Assembly (NCBI GenBank): GCA_009733575.1
Contig: ML769720.1
Span: forward strand, 1-64,000
Length of the DNA stretch: 64,000 nt
Direction: 5' to 3'
From: Gymnopus androsaceus JB14
Taxonomy: Eukaryota; Basidiomycota; Agaricomycetes; Agaricales; Omphalotaceae
The position numbers and the translations under genes were made by a program. This document shows, piece by piece, positions 35,204-48,807 of this stretch. Below the pieces are notes generated by a model. It saw only the letters and a program-made list of their open reading frames with translations. It ran no database searches and was not told where the DNA came from. The stretch's first letter is position 1. Each line of letters opens with the position of its first letter.

Positions 35204-36965
35204 AGCCGCTCCATCCCAATGGTCATGGGTGATGCACTAGTCATGTCAAAAACCTCTCTGTCCAGGATATACTGGCTGCTTTGGATGAAGCCGAGTGGTC
35301 TGACACCATAGACTACTTTGAGCTACATAAAGGCTTACCTCTACATTATGATGTGGATGAAGATGAAGATCAGAAGGAGATGGAGGCCGAGGAGTATATT
35401 GAAGATAATGATGACTCTAACAAGAATGGGGATGGTGAGATGAGGGAGGTCTCTGAGATAGTAGAAGACACTGCTGCTGAATCTATGGTCAAGGCTAGTC
35501 CACTCCGTCATGTACATCCTTTCATTCTTTTCTCCTCAAAACATTTTTATCCATCTTTCCATTTAGCTACACTTTATCATCACAAAAATTATTTCATCTC
35601 CACAACATTGTCAAAGTTTCGGGAAGATCCTTTGCTCTAAATACACCAAAGAAACCAACGTCCATAAGCAAAAGCTAATGATAGTACGCAATGTTTGTAC
35701 ACAATGGAATTACACCCATGCCATGATTAAACAGGCATTACTGCTGAAAGAGGTAAATTTGGGTGCTATGCATCTTATCGACTACTGATGTTCTCTTTCA
35801 GGCAATTAATCAGTGGACTCTCAATCATAAAGAAATGGAAAATTTGTTCCTATGTAGTAGAGATGGGCACGGATATATGCATGAATATTTAGTTGTTTGG
35901 TGAATAGCCACTGAGATTCTGGTCAGAATGAGTAAAAATAGTATGCAAATTGGTGGAGAAATAGTTGAGCTACATCCTGATCCAATTTTTATTGTACTTG
36001 GATTATTTCTCCATGCTCAGTGACCAAAATATACTTAAAAACCACGAATATATTCATTTTATGCATTTTTAGTATTCATAGAGCTTCTTTGGTGGCTGGA
36101 GCATGGGGAAATGATCCAAATGTGATAGAAATTTGATAGGGATGCAGCTTAACTACTCCTTCATTATTTGCATAACGTGGTACTCATTCTGTGCAGACTT
36201 CCCATGGCTATTCATTAAACATTGCCAGTACTCAGGTATTCAGGAATATATTCGTGCCATCTCTACTATGTAGTAGGAATGGAAATTCTTGGAAGATTTG
36301 GGGAATTACTCGAAGTATTTCTTTGTTCATTCACATTCAGATCTCTTGTTTTCTTATTCCAAAATGTAGCCATTCACTGAGGCAACTCTCCTAATGTCTC
36401 AATCTTCTCAGCCAACAATTCCATTTGTTGACCTATCATAAGCTTGACCTCCACCTCCAGAATGCCATCAACAATCCCACAACTGACCCAAAACTAGCCA
36501 CTGCAGCTCAAGCTGGCCTCAAGAAATTACGGAAGTACAAGTGCATGGCCAATATAAATCAGTTCAATATCCTAGGCACTGGTGCATCTTTTTTGATTAG
36601 TTTTTCCCCCTGCTATTCTCAATGCTCTCAATGCGAAGTTTTACACCCATCTCTTTGCTCAAAATGGTTTGAGAAACTTGGAGTACCGCCACCGAGAAGG
36701 CTCATGAATGCAGAAAGGCAGAGACCATTCTCCAACATGTTGCTCAAGAGTATTTTGATAATCGACCAAAGCTGGCAGTATCTCCTGATGCAGCACCTGT
36801 CCAGCAAGGGTTGACTTCAAGTGGGTTTCTGGGCAACATGCTTGGACGTTGAACCTGATTGAACTCCCTGAATATGCAGAGCCCTGGTCAAAGTATTGAT
36901 GAAGAAGTTTCACAGTATCTTGCATTCAGGGGAGGGCAAGGAGATATGTGGAAACCTTTAGATTG

Positions 36966-37134
36966 CATCAGCAAAACCTGTGAGATGCCATAGCAAGGCT
37001 CTGTCCAGTTCTGTGCAGAGCTGCACAGTTCTGGACAGAGCTGTACAGCAGCTGATCTGTAGAGTGATACATCAGCTGCTGTACAGCTCTGTCAGAACTG
37101 ACAGACTTGTATGCATCTCACAGGTTTGCTGATG
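36966..37134. mobile_element. Foldback element, CATCAG family copy 3
   Basis: Starts CATCAGCAAAACCTGTGAGA and ends with its inverse (TCTCACAGGTTTGCTGATG). The interior is inverted CAGAGCTGTACAGCAGCTGA words. It sits within the hAT transposase relic between DMWKPLD and the WW-coding segment, so it is a real insertion. Confidence 0.8.
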
Positions 37135-37754
37135 TGGTGGAGTTGTCATTGCTCGATGATTTTCTATCCTTGCCTAATTGCTATGATAGGAACATGAGGC
37201 ATCATTCCCAACAATCGCAAGAATGGCGCAAGATTTTCTTGCCATTCCAGCAACCAGTGTCTCGGTGGAGCGAAACATTCTCTAAGTCAAGACACCTTTG
37301 CGCTGACTTGAGAAGTTCTTTGAAGGCGGAAACAATTCGGGAGGCATTGCTGAGTAAGGCATGGATTCGGAGTGGCTTGTTGGATGTTAACGAGCCCGTC
37401 ATTCCTCGAAAAGCATGGTTCTGCTGAACTCGTGACTAAAAAGTAGAAACTGTATGTTTACTGGATATATGTAGTATATAAACACTATACTGCTGTATAC
37501 CGTATATTTACACCGTTGGCTGTATACATATACTTTACTTTACCCGTCCTGTACCCGTGGAGAAGTACCCGGTTACAGGTGGTGGATACCCGGATTCCTA
37601 AATCCATGCTAGTCCTATGCAGCCTCGCATCAGCGCACATGTCATTTCCTTTTATAGTCATATGTATGTTCCTGTATGTTCTCAGGAGCCCGGGTCAACT
37701 GAACCGGGCCTTTTGTAAAGGAAGTATGGATGGATTCTCGAGACAAGTGGTACT

Positions 37755-37781
37755 AAGCTTGAGCTTGAGCTTGAGCTTGAG
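37755..37781 (+). repeat. GAGCTT hexanucleotide microsatellite
   Basis: Four tandem AGCTTG units, upstream of the MFS gene. Confidence 0.8.
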
Positions 37782-37954
37782 TCTTCAGAGAATGCTATGA
37801 AATAATCCAAGCGCAATCCATGCGCAATCCACGATTATTCGGCGCGACTCAGACTCTGGCAGGCAAATGCGTGAACGAGCGGACCGCGGCAAAGAATGAA
37901 TTTGCTTTCTGACCAAATCATAATAGCGTTAATTCGCGTTTTCCGTCGGATGGG

Positions 37955-37960
37955 TATAAA
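37955..37960 (+). promoter_or_regulatory. TATA box of the MFS transporter gene
   Basis: TATAAA about 80 bp upstream of the probable start at 38039, inside GGGTATAAATG. Confidence 0.5.
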
Positions 37961-38038
37961 TGCTCTTGGGAATCGCTGTCGTTCTCCATCCTCGTGCTTC
38001 CTACCAGGCTTCAGCGTCTGCTTTTCTGTTTTTTCGTC

Positions 38039-40245
38039 ATGTCCGGTGATACCAAGAAAGAGGAAGCTGTCGTTGCAACAGAACAAGTCGAGGCTGCAGG
38101 TGTTACCAAAGTTCCTTCAGTCCATTCGTCCTACCACTGTCCAGCCTGAGGGATACGGTGAATCTGCGATCCCAGCGGATAGGAAGGAGGAAGAAATTGA
38201 AAATCTGCAAGACGATTGGGAGGACGATCCTGCAAATGCAAGGAATTGGTCTGCGAGGAAAAAATGGGTCTGCGTTGCGATAGTGAGTGTGCATGATTCC
38301 CTCTTTTCTTCCAAGTATAATTGGCATCTAGGTTTCTTTGTACACTTTCGTATCCCCACTATCGAGTTCAATGCTGGCTCCTGGACTGCCCGATATTGCT
38401 ATCAAGTACGGTGTAACGTCATCCACCGTGGTGTCTCTAATGCTCAGTATTTTCCTACTATCGTTTGCGCTGGGTGTAGGTTTTGTGCTTGCCTGCAGGT
38501 CATTGTATACTAATATTTACTGCAAATTCCAGCCTCTAGTCCTTGCGCCATTGTCTGAGATGTATGGACGAACCTGGGTATGCAAACTACGCTTCCCAAT
38601 TTCTCAGCATTCTGATCATTTTGCACTTCAGGTTCTTCACTTCGGAACGTTCTTTTCTCTTGCTTTCAATCTGGGTTGTGCCTTTGCTCCAAACTCTCAG
38701 TCTTTTATTGCTTTCCGATTTCTCAGTAAACATTCAGTTAGAAATCGATGTAACGAAATCTAACTTATCTCTAGGTGGACTTTCTGGGAGCGCACCCATA
38801 GCTTGTGGTGGAGGGTCTATCGGAGATTTATTTTCTGAGCATGATCGAGCATCCGCCATGGCAATCTATAGTCTTGGACCTTTGATTGGGCCCGCTGTAG
38901 GTCCTGTGGCGGGAGGATTCATCGCACAGAGCATTGGCCCAAAATATGTTTTCATCATCATCGCGGGATTGTGTGGGCTCTCTTTGGTGGTAGGCATTCC
39001 TCTACTGAAGGAAACATATGCGCCCATCATCCGTTTGCGACGAGCTCGAGCCGAAGGCGATGTAGAGAAAGCCAAACACTTCCATGGTCCAATGTCGGAG
39101 CTCAGCAAATGGCAGTATCTTTGGCTCAATTTGGCACGCCCTGCTATCCTATTGACTCGCAGCTTCATTTGCTTCATGCTGAGCTTGTATATGGCCTTGT
39201 ACGTTGTGTTCATTGCTTTATCTGTGAGCATATCTGACGTTTCAATGTCCAGTATGTACGGAATCTACTACCTGATGTTCACGACCTTCCCAGGTAATTC
39301 TTTTCTCGTATCGATTGAATCATTGTAATGATCCGGTATCCAGAACTCTTCTCTGATGTTTATGGATTCGATACGGGTATTGGAGGGTTGGTGTATCTTG
39401 GCTTGGGCGTTGGATTCCTTTTGGCCACAGTTTTCGGTTCCCAAACAGCTGATCAGATCTACCATTATGTAGGGGATTCTCTCGTATGAGTCCTTACCAG
39501 GTCCTGATTATCTTCCCTGCAGCTGGCGTCCAAGAACGGCGGTAAAGGGAAACCCGAAATGCGTATTCCGGCGCTCGCGTTTGGAAGTTTATTTGTTCCT
39601 ATTGGATTATTGTAAGGATTTCGCTTCTATTCCTCGATTAGGTGGCTGATATTTGCAACATAACAGCTGGTACGGTTGGTCTGCGGAAGCTAAAATACAT
39701 TGGATCATGCCAATCATTGGCTCTGGCATTTTTGGTTTTGGTAAGTAGTCGGAGTTCTTTTTCCAAGTATTCGCGTTAATGGCTCCTCTCTTTGGAACAT
39801 TTCTAGGCATGATGACCACATTGTAAGCGATTCAAATGATTTTGATTCTTCGTCTCATAGTCTCTTTTCTCCTTAAGCTTACCCATTCAACTTTATCTTG
39901 TGGATGCTTTTCAGTATGCCGCCTAGTGCACTCGCTGCAGCTTCAGTAAGCTATCTCTGCTGCTACCATGGTTCGTCGCCTGTATGAACTATATTCCTAA
40001 CAGGTTATGCGTTCGATGTTTGGATTTGTCTTTCCGCTTTTCGGGGAACAGATGTATGCTGCTTTAGGCAACGGGGGTGGTAATTCGCTTTTGGGCGGTG
40101 AGTAGCAATCTGGTTGAACCTACTTTTCAATTCTGAACGACGTTCATTGGTTTTAGGTCTTGCAATCGTCCTTGGTATCCCGTTTCCGATATGGATTTAT
40201 TACAAGGGGGAAGCAATGCGTGCTCGAAATCCCTTGAGTCGGTGA
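38039..40245 (+). CDS. DHA1-type MFS transporter (multidrug/polyamine-like), with frame anomalies
   Basis: A plasma-membrane proton antiporter of the major facilitator superfamily. Cytosolic N-terminus PEGYGESAIPADRKEEEIEN, then WEDDPANARNWSARKKW, the standard DHA1 lead-in, and VSLYTFVSPLSSSMLAPGLP (TM1). PLVLAPLSEMYGRTWV (motif A) and SLGPLIGPAVGPVAGGFIAQ (motif C, antiporter signature) follow; the protein ends YYKGEAMRARNPLSR. At least eight small introns. Two oddities: the MSGDTKKEEAVVATEQVEAA start frame meets the next block only through a weak GTTACC donor or an extra T near 38135; and at 39924 one extra base separates FQYAA from SALAAAS, giving TAG. An alternative 3' splice site at TTTTCAG (39914) would restore frame at the cost of part of a helix. 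A degraded second copy is at 51385-52155. Confidence 0.85.
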
Positions 40246-40811
40246 AGGAGCACGTCGGAAAATATTTAAAAAATCTCTCTCTTCCAAGCTTAACACACGC
40301 GGATTTCGAGATTTACAGATCTTAGTACCACTCTTACAGTAATGTTGCTACTCATAATGTGCTCTATACCTTAGTGATCCGGGCGGCTTGATAGTCATGC
40401 AGACTTTATACTACATACTGGATTAACGGAATGCGAATGTTTTGATCACGGTTTGAATTGTACTGAGGTAGCATTATGCATTGACGTTGAAGTCAATTAT
40501 GATTCAGTCAAAGCGTACGTACTTCTTTTTGGCAATGCAATAGTAATTATCAAATATACAAGGCAACGAGGAACCTAACATAACATATAACGCAGTAAAC
40601 TGAGTATCTAATTATCGAGTGTTAGTTCAAGTAAACAAGCCTCCGTAGAATAAGCAAGACATTGAGTCTGAGAGGTGCAATAAATCTTCGACAGAGAATA
40701 ATATAACACATGGGCATGGTGCGAAGCAGAACAACAAATGATCAAAGCAAGACGTGGGCTTTTCCCGTAGCGTAGATTCCGCAAAAACAAAAAGAGGTCT
40801 ACAGCCCTCGT

Positions 40812-41902
40812 CTACTCACGACTAGGAGCACTTGCTGCATAAAAGTTTTCCGAATAGTATGACGGGTCAAGCCGAAGACGTGGACGCGGACTGATCGAAC
40901 GGGAGGAACGACGGTGAATGCGATGGACCCTGTGAGGGCTAGAACTCGAACGTGAAAGAGAGCGACGACGGCCACGACCTTCATACCGAGGGCTTGTTGA
41001 CCGCTTTCGATATCTGTATGTACAATGTTAGAATGGGGGAGCTTGGAGAAGGTCCGTCTTACCGCAAGAGCGCATAGCGGTCGGACGACGATGTCGACGA
41101 TCTTTGGTTGTGGGAACGAGGACTGGCACTATCACTTCGTGTAGTGCAATCACTGATTCCACAAGATAAATAATCGCAATTAGAAGAGAGGTGAATGTTT
41201 CTCACGTTTCTGAACAGTGAAGCCTGGGGCAAGACCTGAAAGAGAGATAAACAACGACGAAGATTGCGAGAAATAATTGGCTAGCCTCCTTTGATGATTG
41301 CTTGAATGACAATAAGAGCAAGGTCTACAAGGAATAAAGGTGGTTGAAGCCACGACAGAAAGTGCATATCCAGGTAGCTCACTTTACTGTGGTACCTGTA
41401 ACTTGTTCAACGCACTCACTAAAAACGATTAATGTCGAAAAGGAAGAATTGAGATCAGACTTACGTAGTCCAATGCCCTGAAGGTGTGCATCGAAAATGA
41501 ATGGGAGGCGAGTGTTCGCTAGTACGACGAGCAAAGTCGGCGATGATTTCGTTGCCCTTGAACTTCATGCCATGAAGCTTGTCGATGCAGTACCTCGCGT
41601 CGTCCGGGTCGTAGTATTCCTGGTATTTAGAGTCAGATTATAAAAAGTAATTGCGGTAAGGACTCACGATAAATGCGTGCCCTTGTCTGAAAACGAGAGG
41701 TAAGAAACACGGAGAAGCACTTGCAAAGAAGATCGAACGAACCCCAGACGCGTAGAAGCAATTCGACCTGTTCCCGCACAAAGTTGAATGATTTCTTCTT
41801 GCTCGCACTCTGGGAGGCGACCCAAAAATACTGTTTCGACCTGAGGAGAGCCTTGAGCAGCACGTGGAGGGGTACTAAGCAGAGTCTTACCCGGTGAACC
41901 AT
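40812..41902 (-). CDS. RRM-zinc knuckle-RS protein (9G8/SRSF7- or RSZ-like splicing factor)
   Basis: The start at 41902 gives MVHR, then after a short intron VETVFLGRLPECEQEEIIQL (RNP2 of an RRM), GQGHAFIEYYDPDDARYCID (RNP1 region) and KLHGMKFKGNEIIADFARRT. A zinc-knuckle-like CX2C-type segment reads HFRCTPSGHWTTEC, with the first cysteine replaced by histidine. The C-terminus, RYRKRSTSPRYEGRGRRRSL then SRSSSSPHRVHRIHRRSSRS, is an RS domain. The order RRM-CCHC-RS defines 9G8/RSZ SR proteins, which act in pre-mRNA splicing and mRNA export in the nucleus. It has about eight exons; the linker exons between knuckle and RS are not fully resolved. A duplicated, damaged version lies just upstream at 42436-50517. 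Confidence 0.75.
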
Positions 41903-44216
41903 GTATATGGGAGATGATGGGAGGGAAAGAAACGTTGCAAGAGTGACAGTCACACAAGGTTTCCTTCCCCATTTTCGAGCTCGCCGTTGCTTCTTTCGCA
42001 AATCCCCAAGTTTAGAATTGGAAGATGATAGAAATGGAGCGATACGTAAAGATTAAGCGCCTAGATTTCGATGCACTCACTTCTTAACTTAAGTACCACC
42101 TTCCTGACTACAGTATGGCCTTCACCTGGGTAAACAGAGCATCGAGCCTCGACCACTACCGTTTTTCTTCCCGGAATAACGCGGCAACGCCACTGGATTC
42201 TGGAATTAGATAACTTGAATTCGGGAAAACGAGAAACATATACAGTACATATTACCCAGAAGTTGAAACACGAAAAACCAAGGTCAACGGTAGAGTAAAC
42301 ACATAGGCAAGATATTGAATGTTAATAGCTCAGTAATAATAATGATAGAAGCAGGAAACAGCAAATATATACTTGCAGCGAAAACAGGATAGCAAATGAT
42401 CAAAACAAGATGCGGCGTGGCAAACGATTCCTGAGTCAAAAACAGTTACCTCTCCTAGCTAATATGCAGATGCACGGGCAGGAACACTCGTGACATGGAA
42501 AGCTTTCTGAAGGGTAACGCGGGTCCGGATAACGACGTGGACTGATCGAGCGGGATGAGTGACGGTAAAAGTATGGGTAGAAATTTCGAGGCGAATACGA
42601 ATCTGAATGACGATCAACACTGCGAGAAATACCAAGTGAAATACTCGGAGAGCGACTGCGCAATCTACGATCGTCATAATGAACACCAATATCTCGATAT
42701 ATTGGTCGACTCAGATACTCTGCGTTCGCGTGTGTTCTGGATGCAAAGAATTAGAATAAGGAAGATTTAACAAAATCAGCCTTACTGCAAGCGAGCATAG
42801 CGATCGAAAGATGGCGGAGATAACGATGGAAGAACCTTTCGGTCGTAAGATCTTCTTTGACTAGAGTTGGAACGAGGGCTGAAATTGTCGAAGCTCTGTA
42901 TAGTACCGGAGATGTTTCTGCGGCAGAGGAAATATGAACGGTGAGTGGCAATTGGGTGTGCAGCTCGACTTGATGTAGCTCACGTTTCCGATGTGTCAAT
43001 GACTTCTCTGACATACTCGCTATAACGAAACGGAAGCTCATCAATCTGGAGAAGACGCAAGGACGAAAGGGAGGATATCAGACGTACCTAGACCGCCCTA
43101 AAGCTCTGCATCGGAAGCAAGTCACCCGCACATACGAGTGCTCTCCTGTTCTCTGATGAGAAAAACTCGCCACAATCTCCTTTCCCTTGAACATTGATTT
43201 ATGAAGCTTGTCGATGCAATACATACGCATCGTCTATATTGTAACACTCCTGGCGTTTTTAGAATGAGGGAAGCCAGAAGAAACGAGGTCGCGGCGCTAC
43301 AGCTCACAAGAAACGCGCGTCTTTCTCTGAATTAGGAAATGAGAAAGTGGCACAGAGAGTGAATAACACCGAACGAACCTCAGCAAACGTGTAGAAGCAA
43401 TCCGACGGTCTATTCCAGCCTGAAGACAGAGTCTGGAGATTTCTTCTCTGTTGCACTCTGGGAGCCGGCCTAAATATACTGTTTCGTACTGATCAAGGGA
43501 CCCACAATGGAAACACTTGGCCCTTCCATGATTAATGCCTCAATAGCAAATATAGATCGGTAACAGATCCAGGAAGCTCACCTTTCTGTTTCAGCCGGAA
43601 TCGCTGCACATTCACTACGAGGAGAAATGAGACACATGGGCTTGAAGGCGTATCATCTAGACTTACCTGGCCCGATGCCCTGGAGCGCCACATCGATAAC
43701 AGGTAACGCTTTGCGCAGCCGAGGTTTGTCGACCAAATTCAGCAACAATCTTCTTGTCCTTGAATGTACTCCTGTGAAGTTTAGCGATGCAGGCTTTCGC
43801 GTCGTCTTCATTGAAGAAGGTCTAACATTTGGGTCAACGCAGAGGATAGACAAGCAGTGGCACATGCACTTACGACAAACGCGCAATGTTGTCTGAAATG
43901 GGATGCAGTAAGTTGGCGAGATCTCGGATTAAAAGTATTGAAATAAACGAACGCCATACGTATGGACGCAGCTAGACAGGACGAGTGAGAATGCTCTCAT
44001 AGGTTGTCCCAAAAATTTCGAAATCAGACAGACCATGTCCGAACTTTGCGTGGGAACAACGCTTTGGCCCATGTCCGAATTCCCGACCTGACCTCAGAAA
44101 TTCATCGAGGTTGTCCGAACTTTACACCCAACCTATATAAGTGGATATTTAAGTCATATTTAGTCTGTAAAAGTACATTTCTCCGTTTCTACATTGATTT
44201 ATGCATAATAAATTCA

Positions 44217-47200
44217 CTGCTCGAGATCATCATCCTCCGAGTCATTCTCTGCCTCATTAGCAGTACCTCTAGCTTTCCCCCGCCTCTTGTTTAAGCTGCT
44301 GATAGCTTTTGAAATACCCTCTAGTTCCCCAGATAACTTCTCGTATATTTTCCAAACGGATTCCGATACTCTCAAGCCATTCTGGATTTCTGTGATTTCA
44401 GCATGCGACAAAAGCAAAAGGAATGCATTCGAAGGAACATGGCTGTAGCGGCGAAGGCCAATACCAACCGCTGTAGCATATTTTCGATGCACAGTATTGA
44501 AAATCCTTCCGCGACCATGCGACTCGTAAATCTGGACTGAAATAAAAGAAGGAGCACCAATGCTTTCAGCATTTGATACCCAAGAATGACCGCCGCCCTT
44601 TCCTCCTTTCTTTGCATATATTGTAATGACTATAATCCCAATTATTATGGCTGAATCGAGGTAAAATAGAATAAAAACCTACCTCGTGCAAGGAAGACAA
44701 TTTTCTTTACCCACACAAACCCATATTTACCATTCTCAACCGGATTAGACTTATCCACAAAAGCTTCTGAAATTGTGTTGGCAAGACTTGTGTTCTTCGA
44801 AAATGCAGTCCGGCGTCGTTTAATAACCTTCTCAACATGTTAGTATGTTGTACAAACAAATAACACAATGGCCTTACCTGAGATGCACGTCCTTTAGCAG
44901 CAATCTCCGCATTAGCTGTATTACCACCAGCGGTAGGAGTAGCGGATGACTCCCCAGTCCATCTAACCTTGCGATTGAGGCCGGTACTACTCCCGCGATC
45001 CTCAGCGTGGCGGAGAATTGAACCCATCTCCATCGCAAGTTTCTGCCTCTCAGAAACAATCTGCGTCTTACCAGCTACAACAAGCATAGACTTATCTGAA
45101 AGCTTTATAGCCTCGCACACCTGTCGCTGCCTGAATAGTTTGGTGAGACATCCGAATCGATATCAATGGTTCCAAATCGTTGGAGACAATTTCCTCAAGT
45201 TGATAATTAGGTGGGGATGGAAGCTGTTCCTCTGACTGCGAGGGCTGTTGCAGTGAAGAAGAGGCATGTTGTAGAATTGCAATCATTGCCTGAGGATGGG
45301 CACTGATAGCACGAGCAATTTCAGCTTGAAGTGATTTAAGTTTCTGGGGATCCTCCTCGGGAAGATTACCACTAGTAAAGGTGTGCAGATAAGTAACGAC
45401 CAAATTGAATATTATTCAAGGAGAAACATACATTTCAGCTAGCTCCTGAATTGACAATGCAAGGTTTGCGAGTTCATATGCATCGAGCTGGTTATCCTCT
45501 GATGCTGTCAGATGTGTTGTAGCATCGATCTGATCAATAACCTGCTGCAATTCCATCCGTAACCGCACATCCTCATCCTCCTTTCCCTCCTCATCCTCCA
45601 TCTCATCCTCATCATCTTCATTCTCTTCAGGATCACTTGAAGATGAAGGTGATGGAGTCGCAAGGGAAGATTCCAGAAGGTCTGGGTGATGGATTTGAAG
45701 TAGGCCCCAGATCGCATAATTTTCGTCAACTGCTGTTTTGTAAATCCGAGAAAATTCAACATCGCTGGGGATAGTTCGAAGCAGCTCATAATCAAAATTG
45801 AGCTTCTGATCATCAAGAAACACATGTGAATATCCATTCGCAGTTTTCTTGTATGTCGGTTTCGAGAATTTTGCTGAGCTTCCTGTAGTAGCTTTTGACA
45901 TCCGCCCAAGCTTGGGAATACTGAGCAGTGCTTGCTGCATGTTGAAGTCGGGGATCAACTTCCGGAGCTCAGCAAAGAAATGCTCGATGAAGTCAGGTAG
46001 AATGCTTGTGCATGATCAGCGGAAGATTTCTGGGGAGGTGATCACAGGTGGATGAACATGAGAGCAAGGAGTGAATTTGCACAAGTAACACAGATATCAT
46101 AAGCGGCGGGAGATATGAAGTGGCGATTCTTGGGATAATCCATTTTGGCAAGGAATTTTTGCCAAGTTTGGAGAAAGAGGAGCGTTCGTATGCTAATGAC
46201 AGCTTGGTCGTAATGTGCCATATCTCGACTTTGGAATGCATCAACAAATTCACCAAAGACAAACAGATAGATGATGAGTCCCATGTTGGTTATGGGATCC
46301 TGGCTGCTGTGTGCAAGAAAATGGCTGGAGAACATCCGCGCAGCTGCATTATCATCCTGTTTATCATACTTGATAACATCACGTTTGTAGAGTGGGCTGT
46401 CTGGTTGAATAGCAAGGTCATGAATCTGTTGATAGTGAATGACAAAATCTCCAAGGATAAGCAGACGAGCGCCTGTGAACGAGTTGTTACAAGCTGTTTT
46501 TCGTAGATGAAGAGAATCCTGAGCGAGGGTGAAAAACTGCCCATTGAGGCTGTAATAAGTGATAGAAAGATTGATTCTGCTACCATCTGGGTAACGGATG
46601 TACAATTTCTCCTCCTTAGCAACCCCAGAGACACTTCGACGCTGACAATCTCGCTCGACAGCAGCACCATCAGCTGCCATCGAAATAACACCGTAGCCTC
46701 GAGAAGTAAGCCCTTGCAAAAGGGTTGTCTGGTATTTGGCGAGCTCAGGTGCTTTGTACAAAGAGCTAATTGGTAAAACTGCAAGTACTATGAGGCCAGG
46801 GATACTTGGAATCGGAATTTGAAGAGCCCAGAGCCGAACCTTAGATTATTGTTAATTCAGGTGAATTCCCATTAAACGAGTACATACCTTTGTTGCGGTA
46901 TCATATTTGTGTGTATTCTCCCTGACTGTCTTCTGATAAGTCTCGAAATCTGGGATGATGAGGGAGGTTTCGCCAACAGTACCAATAAGACGCCAGGTCT
47001 TACTCTTTGAGTCAAATACAGGTGCAAGAGTAGCAAAAAGCTTGGTATCATCCACAGCAAGCGCTAATGGATACCCTTTTCGGCCAATTGTACGACTTGC
47101 AGTATTCCTCAACCAGTTCAAATGTACGATCTGCAATTCCAATTGGGAAGCGCGGCGCTTTGGAGTTGTTGAACCTATGATAAGTAAATCTTTAGCGTAA

Positions 47201-48790
47201 GTAAATTAGAATAGAAAAAGACTTACTTGATAGAACATGTTGCTGCGTGTCTTGAAATGAGTACTGAACATCCGGTAGACACGCGGGCTCATGTCATGAA
47301 GAATGTTCATAAAGTCATCATACTCAGGCATATATTTGAAGTTCTGGGTGCCCTTTCCTTTGAGTTCACGGTCGGTCCCAAGTACCATAGCCTCAACTAA
47401 ACCCTTGAAGACATTACAGCCGTCAAAATTTCCCTTAAGGACATGATGAACGTAACGGAGTAGAAGAGGCTCTGTGGTTTCCTAGTTGTTGCATGTAAGC
47501 ACTAATTGAACTTGTAATAAATGCAGAGAATGAACATTACCTCTGCCTCAGTAACCAGCGTCTCAAGGCCCTTGAACTGTTTGTACACAATTTGAAGTTT
47601 CGAGTGTACATGAGTATCAGGAATAAATTTCTTGGTTTTGGAATCTGCTCTTTTCTTGTTAAGAGCCTTTTGAAAGATCGACGAACGATGAACAAGAATG
47701 CAGTTGTTGCATGGTGCAGCAGACTTGAGCAAGTCCTCCGAGCCATCCTCAATCTCCAAAAAGCACTCACAAGGATTCTCTCCGCAAGCAAAGACAGCCT
47801 CAACGCCCTTCTCATAGTGGTTGCGCCAAGTCCAACCATGAGCAACAGCTGCACGAACTTGGTTTTGTTCAGTCTTGGTTAGAGCATTATATTCCTTGTC
47901 AAATATTTCCTTGCTGAAATACCCAACGCTCTTTGACCCACCACCATCGGATTCAACTGCCTTCAAATACTGTTCAACTCGAGGCTCGAAACATTTGGTA
48001 ATTCCGGGACAGGGCTTTCTGATCATTGGCGGTGGAGGAGCTGGAGGAGGGATATTAGAATGGCAGCCTTCAGCAGGGCCCAGAGGTTGGAAAGACTCGA
48101 AGGCTGTTAGCTTTGTGACCTTCTTCTTGGGATTGGGACCCTTGCATTTCTCTAGATGTGCTTTCCACCGTGCCGTATTGTAAGGCTCTTTCATCGCTAC
48201 ACGCGATTCACAGGTGAGGCAGAAGACACCACTGGGATCATTGATATCCAGCCTTGAACTCCCACCGAAAATCATTAATCTTGTTCGAAAAGTTCCTCCA
48301 CTTCGTTGTAGAGACCTCAAGAACACCAGCAGTAGCTAGCGCCCGTAGGTTACAGCCAGTTGTGGCCGAAGCGCTCTGGCCGCCTCCGCCCACTCTAAGT
48401 GTCTCTTTGACATAAGCCTTCTTTGCCTCCTTCTCTAACAACAACAGAGTAGACAATTTCTTCCGATTCTCTCCGTCTTTCTCTGCCTTTGCCTTCTTTA
48501 CCTTTGCAGAGGTCACTGGTTTCTTTGGCTTTCCGGATGGTGAGGATGGACGAAAGCCTTCAGGCTTTTTTGGAACGGTGGGGAAAAAGGGATGGATTTT
48601 CGATGGTTCAACTTTCTGCTTTTTTGGAGAGTTCTCGGTCTCCATGGATGTATCAGCTAAGCGCTTTTTCCCCTTTATGTGTGATGGTACGCTGGGAGGA
48701 TTGGCACTAGATATGGAAGAGAAGGATGGATTGGATGATTTAGAGGCCAAAACGGATGAAGGATTCGTGGTGGATATCAATGGCTCATAG
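44217..48790 (-). pseudogene. Transposase of the 6.4-kb element (damaged)
   Basis: N-terminal basic/serine-rich region with SPKKQKVEPSKIHPFFPTVP (NLS-like). Next a C2HC finger FCLTCESRVAMKEPYNTARW..HLEKC. The core has SLYWDD-like blocks, VISMAADGAAVERDCQRR (Asp at about 46670) and LAQDSLHLRKTACNNSFTGA (Asp at about 46517), then MHKHST and IEHFFAELRKLIPDFNMQQA. A highly acidic tail (EDDEDEMEDEEGKEDEDV) and a C-terminal EDDDLEQ at 44217 follow. D-x-x-H-x-x-K-x-x-x-N-N resembles the second catalytic block of P/THAP9-like transposases. Frames change at about 48245, 46045, 45985 and 45130, so it is probably inactive, though some breaks may be introns. Confidence 0.65.
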
Positions 48791-48807
48791 GAAAAATCCG
48801 AAGTAAC

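Larger units (their letters stand above)
27850..37430 (+). pseudogene. hAT transposase relic, split by a Copia element and a MITE
   Basis: The 5' part (27850-28238) reads ATDTWTRQQMIYTFGCTIGS, DWNLIEMLVDFKPLEEKEHQ and, after a frame change, LSITMDNAKVNDILYDTVAQ: the DTWT and D-N-A blocks of hAT RNase H-like transposases. After the Copia insertion it resumes at 35209 with SHVKNLSVQDILAALDEAEW and an acidic insert. The dimerisation end is near 37220-37400: MAQDFLAIPATSVSVER, then in another frame TFSKSRHLCADLRSSLKAET. It also holds the CATCAG hairpin at 36966-37134. Numerous stops and frameshifts show it is dead. Its terminal inverted repeats were not identified. Confidence 0.85.
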
